Below are positions 32,881-40,302 of a stretch of DNA of 45,220 bases, one piece after another. This stretch comes from an uncultured Terriglobales bacterium (lineage in GTDB: Bacteria > Acidobacteriota > Terriglobia > Terriglobales > Acidobacteriaceae). A program made the translations under genes and the position numbers. The stretch covers positions 1 through 45,220 of the forward strand of contig CATPBJ010000112.1 of the NCBI GenBank assembly GCA_955652395.1. Reading direction: 5' to 3'. The notes beneath the pieces were generated by a model. It made no database searches. It was not told where the DNA came from and saw only the letters and a program-made list of their open reading frames with translations. Each line of letters begins with the position of its first letter. Position 1 is the stretch's first letter.

Positions 32881-34128
32881 GTGAATGCCGAGATCATTGC
32901 CATCGGCTCCGAGCTACTGACTCCCTTCCGCCAGGATACGAACTCCCTCTACCTCACGGAAAAGCTCAACCAGCTTGGCGTCAATGTGATCTTCAAGACT
33001 ATCGTCGGCGACCACCGCGAACATCTCACGGGTGCGGCCAGCCTTGCGCTTTCTCGCGCCGAGATCGTGATTCTCATGGGCGGCCTGGGGCCTACCGAAG
33101 ACGATCTCACTCGTGAAGCAGTAGCGGATGCGTTGGGACTTGGACTGCGTCGCGACCCAGAGATTGTCGCCGGTCTGGAACGCCGCTTCGTGGCGCGCGG
33201 CTGGAAAACCATGTCGCCCAATAATCTGAAGCAAGCGGACGTGATCGCTGGCGCCACGGTCCTGCCTAATGTCAACGGCAGCGCTCCGGGGCAGTGGATC
33301 GGCGGCAAGTATGAGGGGGAAGAAAAAATCATCATGCTGCTGCCTGGCCCTCCGCATGAGATGAAAGCCCTGTTCGACGAGCAGTGCATGGATCGGTTAA
33401 GGGCGAAGCTGCCGCCGCAATTCATGGCAACCCGGGTTCTGAAGATTGCCATGATGCCCGAGTCGCTTTGCGATGCGCGAGTCGCGCCCATCTACCAGCG
33501 CTATACCGACGTTCAAACCACGATCCTGGCAGGAGCTGGGGAGATCCAGTTGCACCTGAAGACCCGCGCGGCGTCGCTCGAGGCCGCACAACAGCGGGTG
33601 GACCAGCTGGCCGAGGAAATCGAAGAAGAACTCGACGACAACGTTTTTTCGGACAACGGAGACTCGCTGGAACAGATTGTCGGCTACTACATGCAGATGC
33701 GCAATGCCACGCTGGCAGTCGCAGAGTCCTGCACCGGCGGACTGCTGGCGGAGCGCATCACCACGATCAGCGGCAGCTCGCGTTATTTTCTCGGCGGGGC
33801 GGTGGTTTACTCGAACCAGCTCAAGACTGCTTTCGCCGATGTTCCTGCAGACTTGATCGAAAAGCACGGAGCCGTAAGCAGCGAAGTGGTGGTTGCGCTG
33901 GCCGAGGGCATTCGCAAGCGCTGCGGCTCAACCCTGGGAATTGGCGTTACGGGTGTGGCGGGCCCCGCGGGTGGCACGCCGGAAAAACCAGTGGGCCTGG
34001 TCTTCCTCGCCCTGGCGGGTGAAAAAGGGACCGAAGTCGCGGAAAGAAATTTTCCCGGCGATCGCAAACGCATCCGCTGGTTCGCCAGTCAGCTGGCGCT
34101 GGATATGGTGAGAAGAAAATTGATGTGA
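32881..34128 (+). CDS. cinA: Competence/damage-inducible protein CinA (NMN amidohydrolase family)
   Basis: 415 residues from the GTG at 32881; the frame stays open upstream to 32551 but that part overlaps the propeller gene. Two domains: an N-terminal MoCF-like domain (AEIIAIGSELLTPFRQDTNSLYL, then GGLGPTEDDLTREAVADALG) and a C-terminal PncC-type nicotinamide-nucleotide amidase domain (AVAESCTGGLLAERITTISGSSRYFLGG, with VTGVAGPAGGTPEKPVGLV). Full-length CinA proteins deamidate NMN and hydrolyse ADP-ribose in pyridine nucleotide recycling; the competence link is from Streptococcus. The length is typical. thpR follows after a 74-nt inverted heptamer repeat. Confidence 0.95.
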   Translation: MNAEIIAIGSELLTPFRQDTNSLYLTEKLNQLGVNVIFKTIVGDHREHLTGAASLALSRAEIVILMGGLGPTEDDLTREAVADALGLGLRRDPEIVAGLERRFVARGWKTMSPNNLKQADVIAGATVLPNVNGSAPGQWIGGKYEGEEKIIMLLPGPPHEMKALFDEQCMDRLRAKLPPQFMATRVLKIAMMPESLCDARVAPIYQRYTDVQTTILAGAGEIQLHLKTRAASLEAAQQRVDQLAEEIEEELDDNVFSDNGDSLEQIVGYYMQMRNATLAVAESCTGGLLAERITTISGSSRYFLGGAVVYSNQLKTAFADVPADLIEKHGAVSSEVVVALAEGIRKRCGSTLGIGVTGVAGPAGGTPEKPVGLVFLALAGEKGTEVAERNFPGDRKRIRWFASQLALDMVRRKLM

Positions 34129-34130
34129 AG

Positions 34131-34201
34131 CAGTCGTCAGTCGTCGGTCCTCAGTCATCAGCAAAACCGCTAGGCTGAAGGCTGACGACCGACGACTGCC
34201 G
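34131..34201. repeat. Inverted pair of heptamer arrays between cinA and thpR
   Basis: The left array has units CAGTCGT (twice), CGGTCCT and CAGTCAT; the right has GCTGAAG, GCTGACG, ACCGACG and ACTGCCG. Bases 34138-34162 pair with 34174-34198 at 22 of 25 positions around an 11-nt loop, so the transcript would form a long hairpin. The 7-nt phase is perfect within each arm. It ends just before the thpR start. Confidence 0.8.
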
Positions 34202-34202
34202 G

Positions 34203-34793
34203 ATGTTTATGCGAGTCTTCGTTGCTCTCGATATCGACGACGCCATCCGTGCGCGCCTGGAACAATTTCTGGACGGCGTGCGCGGATTTGCGCCTGAGGC
34301 TCGGTGGTTGCGTCCCGAATCGATGCATGTGACTCTCAAGTTCATCGGAGAGAAGTCTTCTGAAGCGGTGGAAGAGATCAAGCCGTCGCTGGGTGCGATC
34401 CGGGCGGGCGTCATTGAGATTTCATTTCGCGGTTATGGATTTTTCCCCACTTCCAAAGCGCCTCGCGTTTTCTGGATTGGCATGGTCGCCGGCCCGGAGC
34501 TGGCCGCCCTCGCGAAGGCGGTGGATGAGGCTACGGCGGCGCTTGGCGTCCCAAAAGAAGAACACGAGTTCAGCCCGCATCTCACGTTGGCTCGTCGCAG
34601 CGGCTCCGGAGCGCCCGGTTGGCGCAAGGGCGACGGCGCCAACCCGGTGTTTCAGCGTTTGCAGGAGAAATTGGCTGCAATGCCGCCTCTTGATTTTGCT
34701 ACGATGACCGCCCGTGAATTCTTCCTGTACCAGAGCCAATTGATGCGGGGCGGTGCTCGGTACACGAAGATTGCAGGCTTCCGGCTGGGGTAG
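34203..34793 (+). CDS. thpR: RNA 2',3'-cyclic phosphodiesterase (2H family)
   Basis: 196 residues (or 194 from a second ATG at 34209). 2H phosphoesterase with both catalytic HxTx motifs: MHVTLKF (His42, Thr44) and SPHLTLAR (His126, Thr128). The start RVFVALDI and WLRPESMHVTL are typical of the ThpR/LigT branch, which hydrolyses 2',3'-cyclic phosphate ends of RNA; the physiological target is not settled. An Arg/Gly-rich stretch between residues 130 and 150 (RSGSGAPGWRKGDGA) looks longer than usual. The TAG stop is part of a large GC-rich REPIN-like element. Confidence 0.92.
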   Translation: MFMRVFVALDIDDAIRARLEQFLDGVRGFAPEARWLRPESMHVTLKFIGEKSSEAVEEIKPSLGAIRAGVIEISFRGYGFFPTSKAPRVFWIGMVAGPELAALAKAVDEATAALGVPKEEHEFSPHLTLARRSGSGAPGWRKGDGANPVFQRLQEKLAAMPPLDFATMTAREFFLYQSQLMRGGARYTKIAGFRLG

Positions 34794-34934
34794 CGGCCGG
34801 CGTCCCGCCGGCTGTCCGGCGGGCGTCCGCGCCCGCCGCGAGGCGACCTGTTGAACCGGAAGTTGCGGCTAAGCGCTTGCTCCAAGATGGGTGGGCGAGA
34901 CGCCCCCCGAGAGCCGGCGGGACGCCGGCGCTAC
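34790..34934. repeat. REPIN-like element: two inverted GC palindromes around a spacer
   Basis: The left end (34790-34812) and right end (34913-34934) are inverted copies differing by a single inserted base over about 22 nt; both carry the GTAGC/GCTAC boundary. Each end contains a further hairpin: GGCGGGCG/CGCCCGCC (34818-34825 with 34830-34837) and GGGCG/CGCCC (34893-34897 with 34901-34905). The 145-nt unit fills the thpR-plsY gap and supplies the thpR TAG stop (34791-34793). It encodes no protein, and the layout matches a REP doublet or small MITE. Confidence 0.85.
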
Positions 34935-34942
34935 GAAAATCG

Positions 34943-35545
34943 ATGAGTATTTTTCTCACCGCCGCCTTGAGCTATCTGCTGGGATCGATACCTTTTGGTT
35001 TTATCCTGGTTCGAAGTTTTCGGGGACAGGATATTCGGCTGACCGGCAGCGGCAATATCGGCGCCACCAATGTCGCCCGCTCATCACCCGCCTTGGGCGT
35101 GCTTACGCTCGTTCTGGATGCGCTTAAGGGATGTGCCGCGGTGGCGCTCACCCGCGCCTTCTTTCCGGGCCGCAATGTGCTGGCTGGCCTGGCCGCGCTT
35201 TTCGCGATCGTGGGCCACATGTTTCCCATCTGGCTGAAATTTCGTGGAGGTAAAGGAGTAGCCACGGCGTTAGGGTCTTTTGCCCTGCTCGCACCCAAGG
35301 CCCTGCTCGTCACGTTGGGCATCTTTATTGCGGTGGTGCTGGTGTTTCGTCGTGTCTCTCTTGGGTCAATCCTCGCAGTCGCACTCTTCCCTCTTCTAGC
35401 TTGTCTACTACACGACTACGGCGAAACGCCTCAGGTGCTCGTCTCCATGGGGGTAGCGTCGGTACTCATCATCGCCCGGCACCACCAGAATATTCGCCGG
35501 CTTCTGGCCAGGACCGAACCTCGCTTTCAGTGGAGACGCGGATGA
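34943..35545 (+). CDS. plsY: Acyl-phosphate:glycerol-3-phosphate acyltransferase PlsY
   Basis: 200 residues from the ATG at 34943; the frame is open upstream but lies in a repeat. PlsY makes lysophosphatidic acid from acyl-phosphate and glycerol-3-phosphate. Motifs: SYLLGSIPFGFIL, SGNIGATNVAR (substrate loop) and GHMFPIWLKFRGGKGVATALG, with five hydrophobic segments. The stop overlaps the gpsA ATG (ATGA), so the enzyme making glycerol-3-phosphate is coupled to the enzyme using it. PlsX, the acyl-phosphate source, is not in the window. Confidence 0.96.
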   Translation: MSIFLTAALSYLLGSIPFGFILVRSFRGQDIRLTGSGNIGATNVARSSPALGVLTLVLDALKGCAAVALTRAFFPGRNVLAGLAALFAIVGHMFPIWLKFRGGKGVATALGSFALLAPKALLVTLGIFIAVVLVFRRVSLGSILAVALFPLLACLLHDYGETPQVLVSMGVASVLIIARHHQNIRRLLARTEPRFQWRRG

Positions 35546-36564
35546 GCCGGATCGCGGTCATCGGGGCGGGCGCGTGGGGCACAGGTCTTGCCATCGTGAT
35601 AGGGCGCGGGGGCAATCACCAGGTCCGACTCTGGGCACACGAGAAAGAGGTCCGCGATTCGATCTTGGTCGGTCGCGTGAACGAACTGTTTCTTCCCGGA
35701 CAGTCGATACCGACGCCCGTCTCCCCAACCGGAAGTCTGCAAGAAGCTTTGGATGGTGCTGAAATCGTGGTAAGCGTCATGCCTTCGCAGCATTGTCGTC
35801 ACTTGTTCCAGCAAATGCTGCCCCATCTTACTCCCTCGATGCTATTCGTGAGCGCAACCAAAGGACTGGAGGAGACCACCCTTTTGCGGATGACTGAAGT
35901 GGCCACGCAGGTCATCGGATCGGGCAGGGATTTTGCGCCGCGGATCGGCGCGCTAAGCGGTCCGTCATTCGCCAAAGAAGTTGCGCGCGGCGATCCCACC
36001 GCCATTACGGTGGCGTCGCAGGATACCGAACTGGCGGAAACCGTGCAGCGCGAATTCAGCGATCCCCGGTTCCGGGTCTATACCAACGACGACGTTGTCG
36101 GACTCGAACTCGGAGGCGCGCTAAAAAACGTCATCGCCATCGCGGCCGGGGTATGCGATGGACTGGGACTCGGGCACAACTCCATCGCTGCACTCATCAC
36201 GCGCGGCCTGGCTGAGATCACACGGCTGGCCGTGGCCTGTGGCGGACGTCAGGAAACCATGTCCGGACTCGCCGGCCTTGGCGACCTCGTGCTCACTTGC
36301 ACGGGCGGCCTCTCGCGCAATCGCAGCGTAGGCGTCGAACTGGGGCGCGGCCGCAAACTGCCGGACATCATTGCCGGCATGCACGGAGCGGTCGCGGAAG
36401 GTGTGTTCACTACCGAGGCCGCTGTCGGACTGGCTCGCGCCCGCGGCGTTGAAATGCCGATCACCGAACAGATGGATGAGATTCTGCATCGCGACAAGTC
36501 TCCTGCAGAGGCGATCCGCGATCTGATGACTCGCAGCGTCAAGAGTGAGACAGCTCTTACTTAG
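35542..36564 (+). CDS. gpsA: Glycerol-3-phosphate dehydrogenase [NAD(P)+]
   Basis: 340 residues from the ATG overlapping the plsY stop. It reduces dihydroxyacetone phosphate to sn-glycerol-3-phosphate for phospholipid synthesis. Motifs: VIGAGAWGTGLAIVIG (dinucleotide fold), GALSGPSFAKEVARGDPTAITVAS, and the substrate domain LKNVIAIAAGVCDGLGLGHNSIAALITRGLAEI with the catalytic Lys. The C-terminal residues MTRSVKSETALT run into a heptamer repeat, which forms the last codons and the TAG stop. The family normally ends near this point, so no residues appear lost. Confidence 0.96.
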   Translation: MSRIAVIGAGAWGTGLAIVIGRGGNHQVRLWAHEKEVRDSILVGRVNELFLPGQSIPTPVSPTGSLQEALDGAEIVVSVMPSQHCRHLFQQMLPHLTPSMLFVSATKGLEETTLLRMTEVATQVIGSGRDFAPRIGALSGPSFAKEVARGDPTAITVASQDTELAETVQREFSDPRFRVYTNDDVVGLELGGALKNVIAIAAGVCDGLGLGHNSIAALITRGLAEITRLAVACGGRQETMSGLAGLGDLVLTCTGGLSRNRSVGVELGRGRKLPDIIAGMHGAVAEGVFTTEAAVGLARARGVEMPITEQMDEILHRDKSPAEAIRDLMTRSVKSETALT

Positions 36565-36611
36565 CTCTTACGCTCTTAGCTTCTACCTTCTGGCTTCTGG
36601 CTTCTGGGTTG
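36552..36611. repeat. Heptamer array at the gpsA 3' end
   Basis: AGCTCTT at 36552-36558 lies within gpsA and recurs at 36563-36569. From 36577 the units TAGCTTC, TACCTTC, TGGCTTC (twice) and TGGGTTG run in perfect 7-nt phase. The repeat encodes the last residues of GpsA. Confidence 0.7.
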
Positions 36612-36688
36612 CAGCCGTCCAGCACAAACTTAAGACTTGGGTCTTTCGAAAGGTTACCTCTCTCCAGGCCTTCTGGGACAATGCAGCC

Positions 36689-37123
36689 ATGACTCGTTTC
36701 CAAATCTTCTTCGTAGCTTTCTCTTTCCTTGGTTTCTGCGCCACTGCCGGAGCGCAATCTTGTCCGAAGGTCACTTACACGACTCCAGCCGCAACAACGA
36801 AGCAGATGGTCGCGAGCGTGAACTGTCTTGTAGGCAAGAGCGCCGCGGGCCAAAGCGAAGTAAACAAAGCTGGTCTGATGGTCGAGAGTTTTCCGGTGAT
36901 CGGGCCGCAGCATACCCGCAGCTTTCGAAAAATTCTACTGGCGCTGATTTCCGTACCCGCGGGCAATGAAACCAAAACTGCTCTTGCCACCACTGATAAT
37001 CCCAATGCGACGGTGAGCGCGACTGCCGGCGCGGAATGCAAGCTCAAAATTAACCCCGACAACTCGGTGGACGGCTATTGCAACCAAACCGGGGGGAACC
37101 TCTTCATTGTTTACAACAACTAA
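36689..37123 (+). CDS. Small secreted protein of unknown function
   Basis: 144 residues from the ATG at 36689 (the frame extends to 36545 but overlaps gpsA and the repeat). The signal peptide is FQIFFVAFSFLGFCATAGA, cleaved before QSCPK. The mature protein is small, Thr/Ala/Asn-rich, and has four Cys that could form two disulfides (SCPKVT, NCLVGK, ECKLK, YCNQTG). Its centre reads FRKILLALISVPAGNETKTAL. No known family is recognised and there is no functional neighbour: gpsA upstream and an HD-GYP sensor downstream. Base composition is less GC-rich than the neighbours, which hints at a different history. Confidence 0.65.
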   Translation: MTRFQIFFVAFSFLGFCATAGAQSCPKVTYTTPAATTKQMVASVNCLVGKSAAGQSEVNKAGLMVESFPVIGPQHTRSFRKILLALISVPAGNETKTALATTDNPNATVSATAGAECKLKINPDNSVDGYCNQTGGNLFIVYNN

Positions 37124-37280
37124 CGCCGGCTGCCATGGCCCGGCTAACGAAGAGTTCCTGAACTTTGGTAATAGACATTGGCCTTCAGTCTTGACCTTGT
37201 GACCGGCTTCACCCAGTAAAATTTCAACAGAAACTATTGCCTCCAGCCATCGCAAAAAGCGAGGCCTGGCCCACTTTGTC

Positions 37281-39122
37281 TTGAAATTACCCCTTCCATC
37301 ACGCATCCCGATCTTGTACGTCATCCTCGGTGTGCTCACGCTCATCAGCGTGGTACCGATGTATTTTTATTCGGCGCAGGTGGAAGCGATCAACCGCGAG
37401 CGTCTGATCACCAACGAGCGGCTGCTGCAAAATACCGTAACGCGCTCTCTGGCTGACGACATCTCGCAACACCAGGAATCGTTGCGCATGATGCTGGCCA
37501 ACCTGTCTTCAGCTCTGCAAGTGGCCAGTGGGGGAGACATTACCGACGAGCATGTGGAGGCGCCGGAGCTGCGCGCTCTGCTGGAGCACTTTGTTTCTTC
37601 GTCGGGCGATCTGGCTTACGCTACTTTGCTGAACGCGGAGTCCAAGGGAATCTCGGCTGGACGCATCGCGCCCGACGCCTTTCTGCAACGCGACCTGGTG
37701 CGGGCCTATCAAGCCGCCCGCGAAGGCCGCGCCTACAGCGGGCAGGCCCTGGTGGTCGGCAGCGGGAAGTCCGCCCGCACTGTCATGCTGGTCAGCACCC
37801 CGGTCATGTATGGCGGGCGCTTTCTGGGAATGATCGGGGCGGTAGAGGATCTGGAGTTCCTGATACGCCGTTTGCTGGAAGTCAACCGCGGCGGGCTCAC
37901 GCCCTACGTGGTTGATAGCGAGGGCCGCCTGGTTGCCGGGGCTACACCCGATTACGCCACCGGCCAGGATTTGACCAACTCGGAGATCGTACGCAACTTC
38001 CTGGAACAGGGCGGCCAGGCTCAACTGGTCGCGGCCACGCGGGAATTCAGTGTTACCCAGGGCAATAAGAGCACGAAGATGCTCGGCACCTATAGCCCGG
38101 TCGGCAATCTGAACTGGGCGGTGATCGTGCAAAAGCCGCGCGACGAAGCTTACCGCGGGGTATTCGAAATGCAGCGCAGCGCCCGTCTGTTGGCGCTAAT
38201 TGCCATTCTGTTAAGCGTCGGCATCAGTATTTTTGCGGCGCGCCGGATTACCAATCCGCTGGAAGTTCTCACCGCTTCGAGCCGCGCCATCGCGCGCGGA
38301 GACTTTTCGCAGCGGGTCCAATTGAGGAGCCGCACCGAAATTGGGGAACTGGCGGCGACCTTCAACACCATGTCCGAGGAACTCGAGCATTTCGTACTCG
38401 ATCTCAAACGGGCCGCTACGGAAAATCGCGATCTGTTCATGAGTTCGATTCAGATGCTGGCCGGCGCGGTGGACGAAAAAGATCCCTACACTCGTGGACA
38501 CTCTGACCGGGTGACACGCTACTCAATGATGATCGCGCGAGAGATGGGCCATCCTGAGGAATTTCTGGAAATCGTCCGCGTGTCCGCCCAACTGCACGAC
38601 GTGGGCAAGATCGGCATTGAAGATCGCATCCTCAAAAAGCCGGGAGCGCTGACCCCGGAAGAATTCGAAATCATGAAGACTCATACCAGCAAGGGAGCCA
38701 ACATACTGCGTCCGGTGGCCCAGCTGAAAGACATGATTCCAGGCATCGAACTGCACCACGAGTCGCTCGACGGGCGCGGCTATCCCCGGGGGCTGAAGGA
38801 TGCGGACATTCCCTTGCTGCCGCGCATTATCGCGGTTGCCGACACCTTCGATGCGCTGACCACAAACCGCCCTTATCAGCAGGCGTACGATCCGGAAGCC
38901 GCACTCCGGATCATCCACAATCTTTCCGGCAAGCGACTGGACCCGAATGCTGTCGCCGCCCTCACCGCGATTTACAAGCGGGGCGAAATCCAGATCCAGC
39001 AGCCTGAGGTGTCCATTCCAGCGGCCCTCGATCAGACGCCTTTAAGCCAGCCTCGGGTTACGCCCTCATCTTCCCCCGAAGTCGGTGCAGCCGTGGCCGC
39101 CGCGGAAGTCTCCGGACGATAA
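37281..39122 (+). CDS. Membrane HD-GYP signalling protein with extracytoplasmic Cache-like sensor and HAMP domain
   Basis: 613 residues from a TTG at 37281; no good ribosome binding site, so the start is uncertain. One N-terminal helix (ILYVILGVLTLISVVPMYFY) and a second near residues 295-315 flank a periplasmic sensor of about 260 residues that looks like a Cache/PAS-type domain (TPYVVDSEGRLVAG). A HAMP segment follows (ITNPLEVLTASSRAIARGDFSQRV). The HD-GYP domain has His439-Asp440 in QLHDVGKIGI and Gly500-Tyr501-Pro502 in HHESLDGRGYPRGL. HD-GYP proteins hydrolyse cyclic di-GMP. The Pro/Ser-rich C-terminal tail is unstructured. A PilZ-domain gene, a possible c-di-GMP effector, lies at 44257. 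Confidence 0.92.
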   Translation: MKLPLPSRIPILYVILGVLTLISVVPMYFYSAQVEAINRERLITNERLLQNTVTRSLADDISQHQESLRMMLANLSSALQVASGGDITDEHVEAPELRALLEHFVSSSGDLAYATLLNAESKGISAGRIAPDAFLQRDLVRAYQAAREGRAYSGQALVVGSGKSARTVMLVSTPVMYGGRFLGMIGAVEDLEFLIRRLLEVNRGGLTPYVVDSEGRLVAGATPDYATGQDLTNSEIVRNFLEQGGQAQLVAATREFSVTQGNKSTKMLGTYSPVGNLNWAVIVQKPRDEAYRGVFEMQRSARLLALIAILLSVGISIFAARRITNPLEVLTASSRAIARGDFSQRVQLRSRTEIGELAATFNTMSEELEHFVLDLKRAATENRDLFMSSIQMLAGAVDEKDPYTRGHSDRVTRYSMMIAREMGHPEEFLEIVRVSAQLHDVGKIGIEDRILKKPGALTPEEFEIMKTHTSKGANILRPVAQLKDMIPGIELHHESLDGRGYPRGLKDADIPLLPRIIAVADTFDALTTNRPYQQAYDPEAALRIIHNLSGKRLDPNAVAALTAIYKRGEIQIQQPEVSIPAALDQTPLSQPRVTPSSSPEVGAAVAAAEVSGR

Positions 39123-39161
39123 CTCTCGGCACCTTGCCGTCAAAGGCATAACTGGCGAGGC

Positions 39162-39223
39162 CGCAAAGCGCGCCTGGACTCGATCAAATAATTCTTTGCG
39201 TTGCGGTCTTTGCGGTTAAAAGC
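39162..39223. repeat. Inverted CTTTGCGG/CCGCAAAG repeat upstream of ftsY
   Basis: CCGCAAAGCGCGC (39162-39174) is followed by CTTTGCG, TTGCGGT and CTTTGCG units (39194-39214) and GGTTAAAAGC. The arms are related to the sequence at 43300-43360. The 7-nt phase links it to the heptamer arrays. Confidence 0.65.
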
Positions 39224-39302
39224 TCGTCAACCCGAAGGCCTTCAGAGACTTCATCCCCCGGCCCGCTATAATCAATTCGTAGACTCCAGGTCCCGAAATT
39301 CC

Positions 39303-40259
39303 ATGATTCAGACCCTCTTTGGCAGCCTCGACGAACAGCAGAGACCCAGCTTCCTGGATCGCATGAAGGAAGCGGTTACCCGCACTCGTGAAAATCTGAG
39401 CGAGCGCATCGAAGAGGTGGTCTCTTTTGGCAAGGAAATCGACCGGGCCACCCTGGACGATCTTGAAGCGACGCTCCTCGGGGCCGACCTGGGTACGACT
39501 ACGACTCATGAAGTACTGGCGAAGCTCCGCGAAAAAGCTGATCGCAAACAGATCGGGAATGTGAACGAACTTAAGCGGCTGCTCAAGGAAGAAATTCTTG
39601 CCATCCTGACCGCCACTGATTATCAACCGGTCACAAGCGTGGACGGAACGCCCGAGGTAATCCTGGTAGTGGGGGTTAACGGCACGGGCAAGACGACGAC
39701 CATCGGCAAGCTGGCACAGGTTCTGCGTTCGGACGGCAAGACGGTCTTGCTGTGTGCGGCAGATACTTTCCGGGCCGCCGCCATTGAACAGCTTGAAGTC
39801 TGGGGACAGCGCACCGGGACCGAAGTCATCCGCACCAAGGCAGGCGGAGATCCGTCGGCGGTGCTCTACGATGCGCTGCAGGCGGCGACGGCGCGGCACA
39901 CCGATTACGTGATCATCGATACCGCTGGACGCCTGCACACCAAGACCAATCTGATGGCCGAGTTGGAGAAGATGCGACGCACGGCGCAGCGCATCATTCC
40001 CGGCGCGCCCCATGAGACCCTGCTGGTCATGGACGCCACCACCGGGCAGAACGGTTTGCAACAGGCCCGGCAGTTCACGCAATCGGCCGGCGTGACCGGT
40101 ATCGTTTTGACCAAGCTCGATGGCACGGCCAAGGGCGGCGTGGTGGTCGCTATATGGCGAGAACTAGGTGTTCCGGTGCGCTACGTGGGGGTGGGCGAGA
40201 AGGCTGGCGACCTGTTGCCGTTCAATCCCAGGGATTTCGTGGATTCACTTTTCGCTTAG
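39303..40259 (+). CDS. ftsY: Signal recognition particle receptor FtsY
   Basis: 318 residues from the ATG at 39303; the frame is open from 39201 but that part is repeat sequence. The protein is the short form: the N-terminal acidic domain of E. coli FtsY is missing and the NG domain starts almost at once. N domain: a helical bundle with DDLEATLLGADLGTTTTHEVL. G domain: GVNGTGKT (residues 124-131), DTFRAAAIEQLEVW, DTAGRLHTKTNLMAEL and TKLDGTAKGGVVVAI. FtsY docks the SRP-ribosome complex (with the ffs RNA at 26641) at the membrane. Confidence 0.96.
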   Translation: MIQTLFGSLDEQQRPSFLDRMKEAVTRTRENLSERIEEVVSFGKEIDRATLDDLEATLLGADLGTTTTHEVLAKLREKADRKQIGNVNELKRLLKEEILAILTATDYQPVTSVDGTPEVILVVGVNGTGKTTTIGKLAQVLRSDGKTVLLCAADTFRAAAIEQLEVWGQRTGTEVIRTKAGGDPSAVLYDALQAATARHTDYVIIDTAGRLHTKTNLMAELEKMRRTAQRIIPGAPHETLLVMDATTGQNGLQQARQFTQSAGVTGIVLTKLDGTAKGGVVVAIWRELGVPVRYVGVGEKAGDLLPFNPRDFVDSLFA

Positions 40260-40302
40260 CCTGCGTCGCGGCATCAAAGCTTACTGGGTCCACGAATTTT
40301 CA

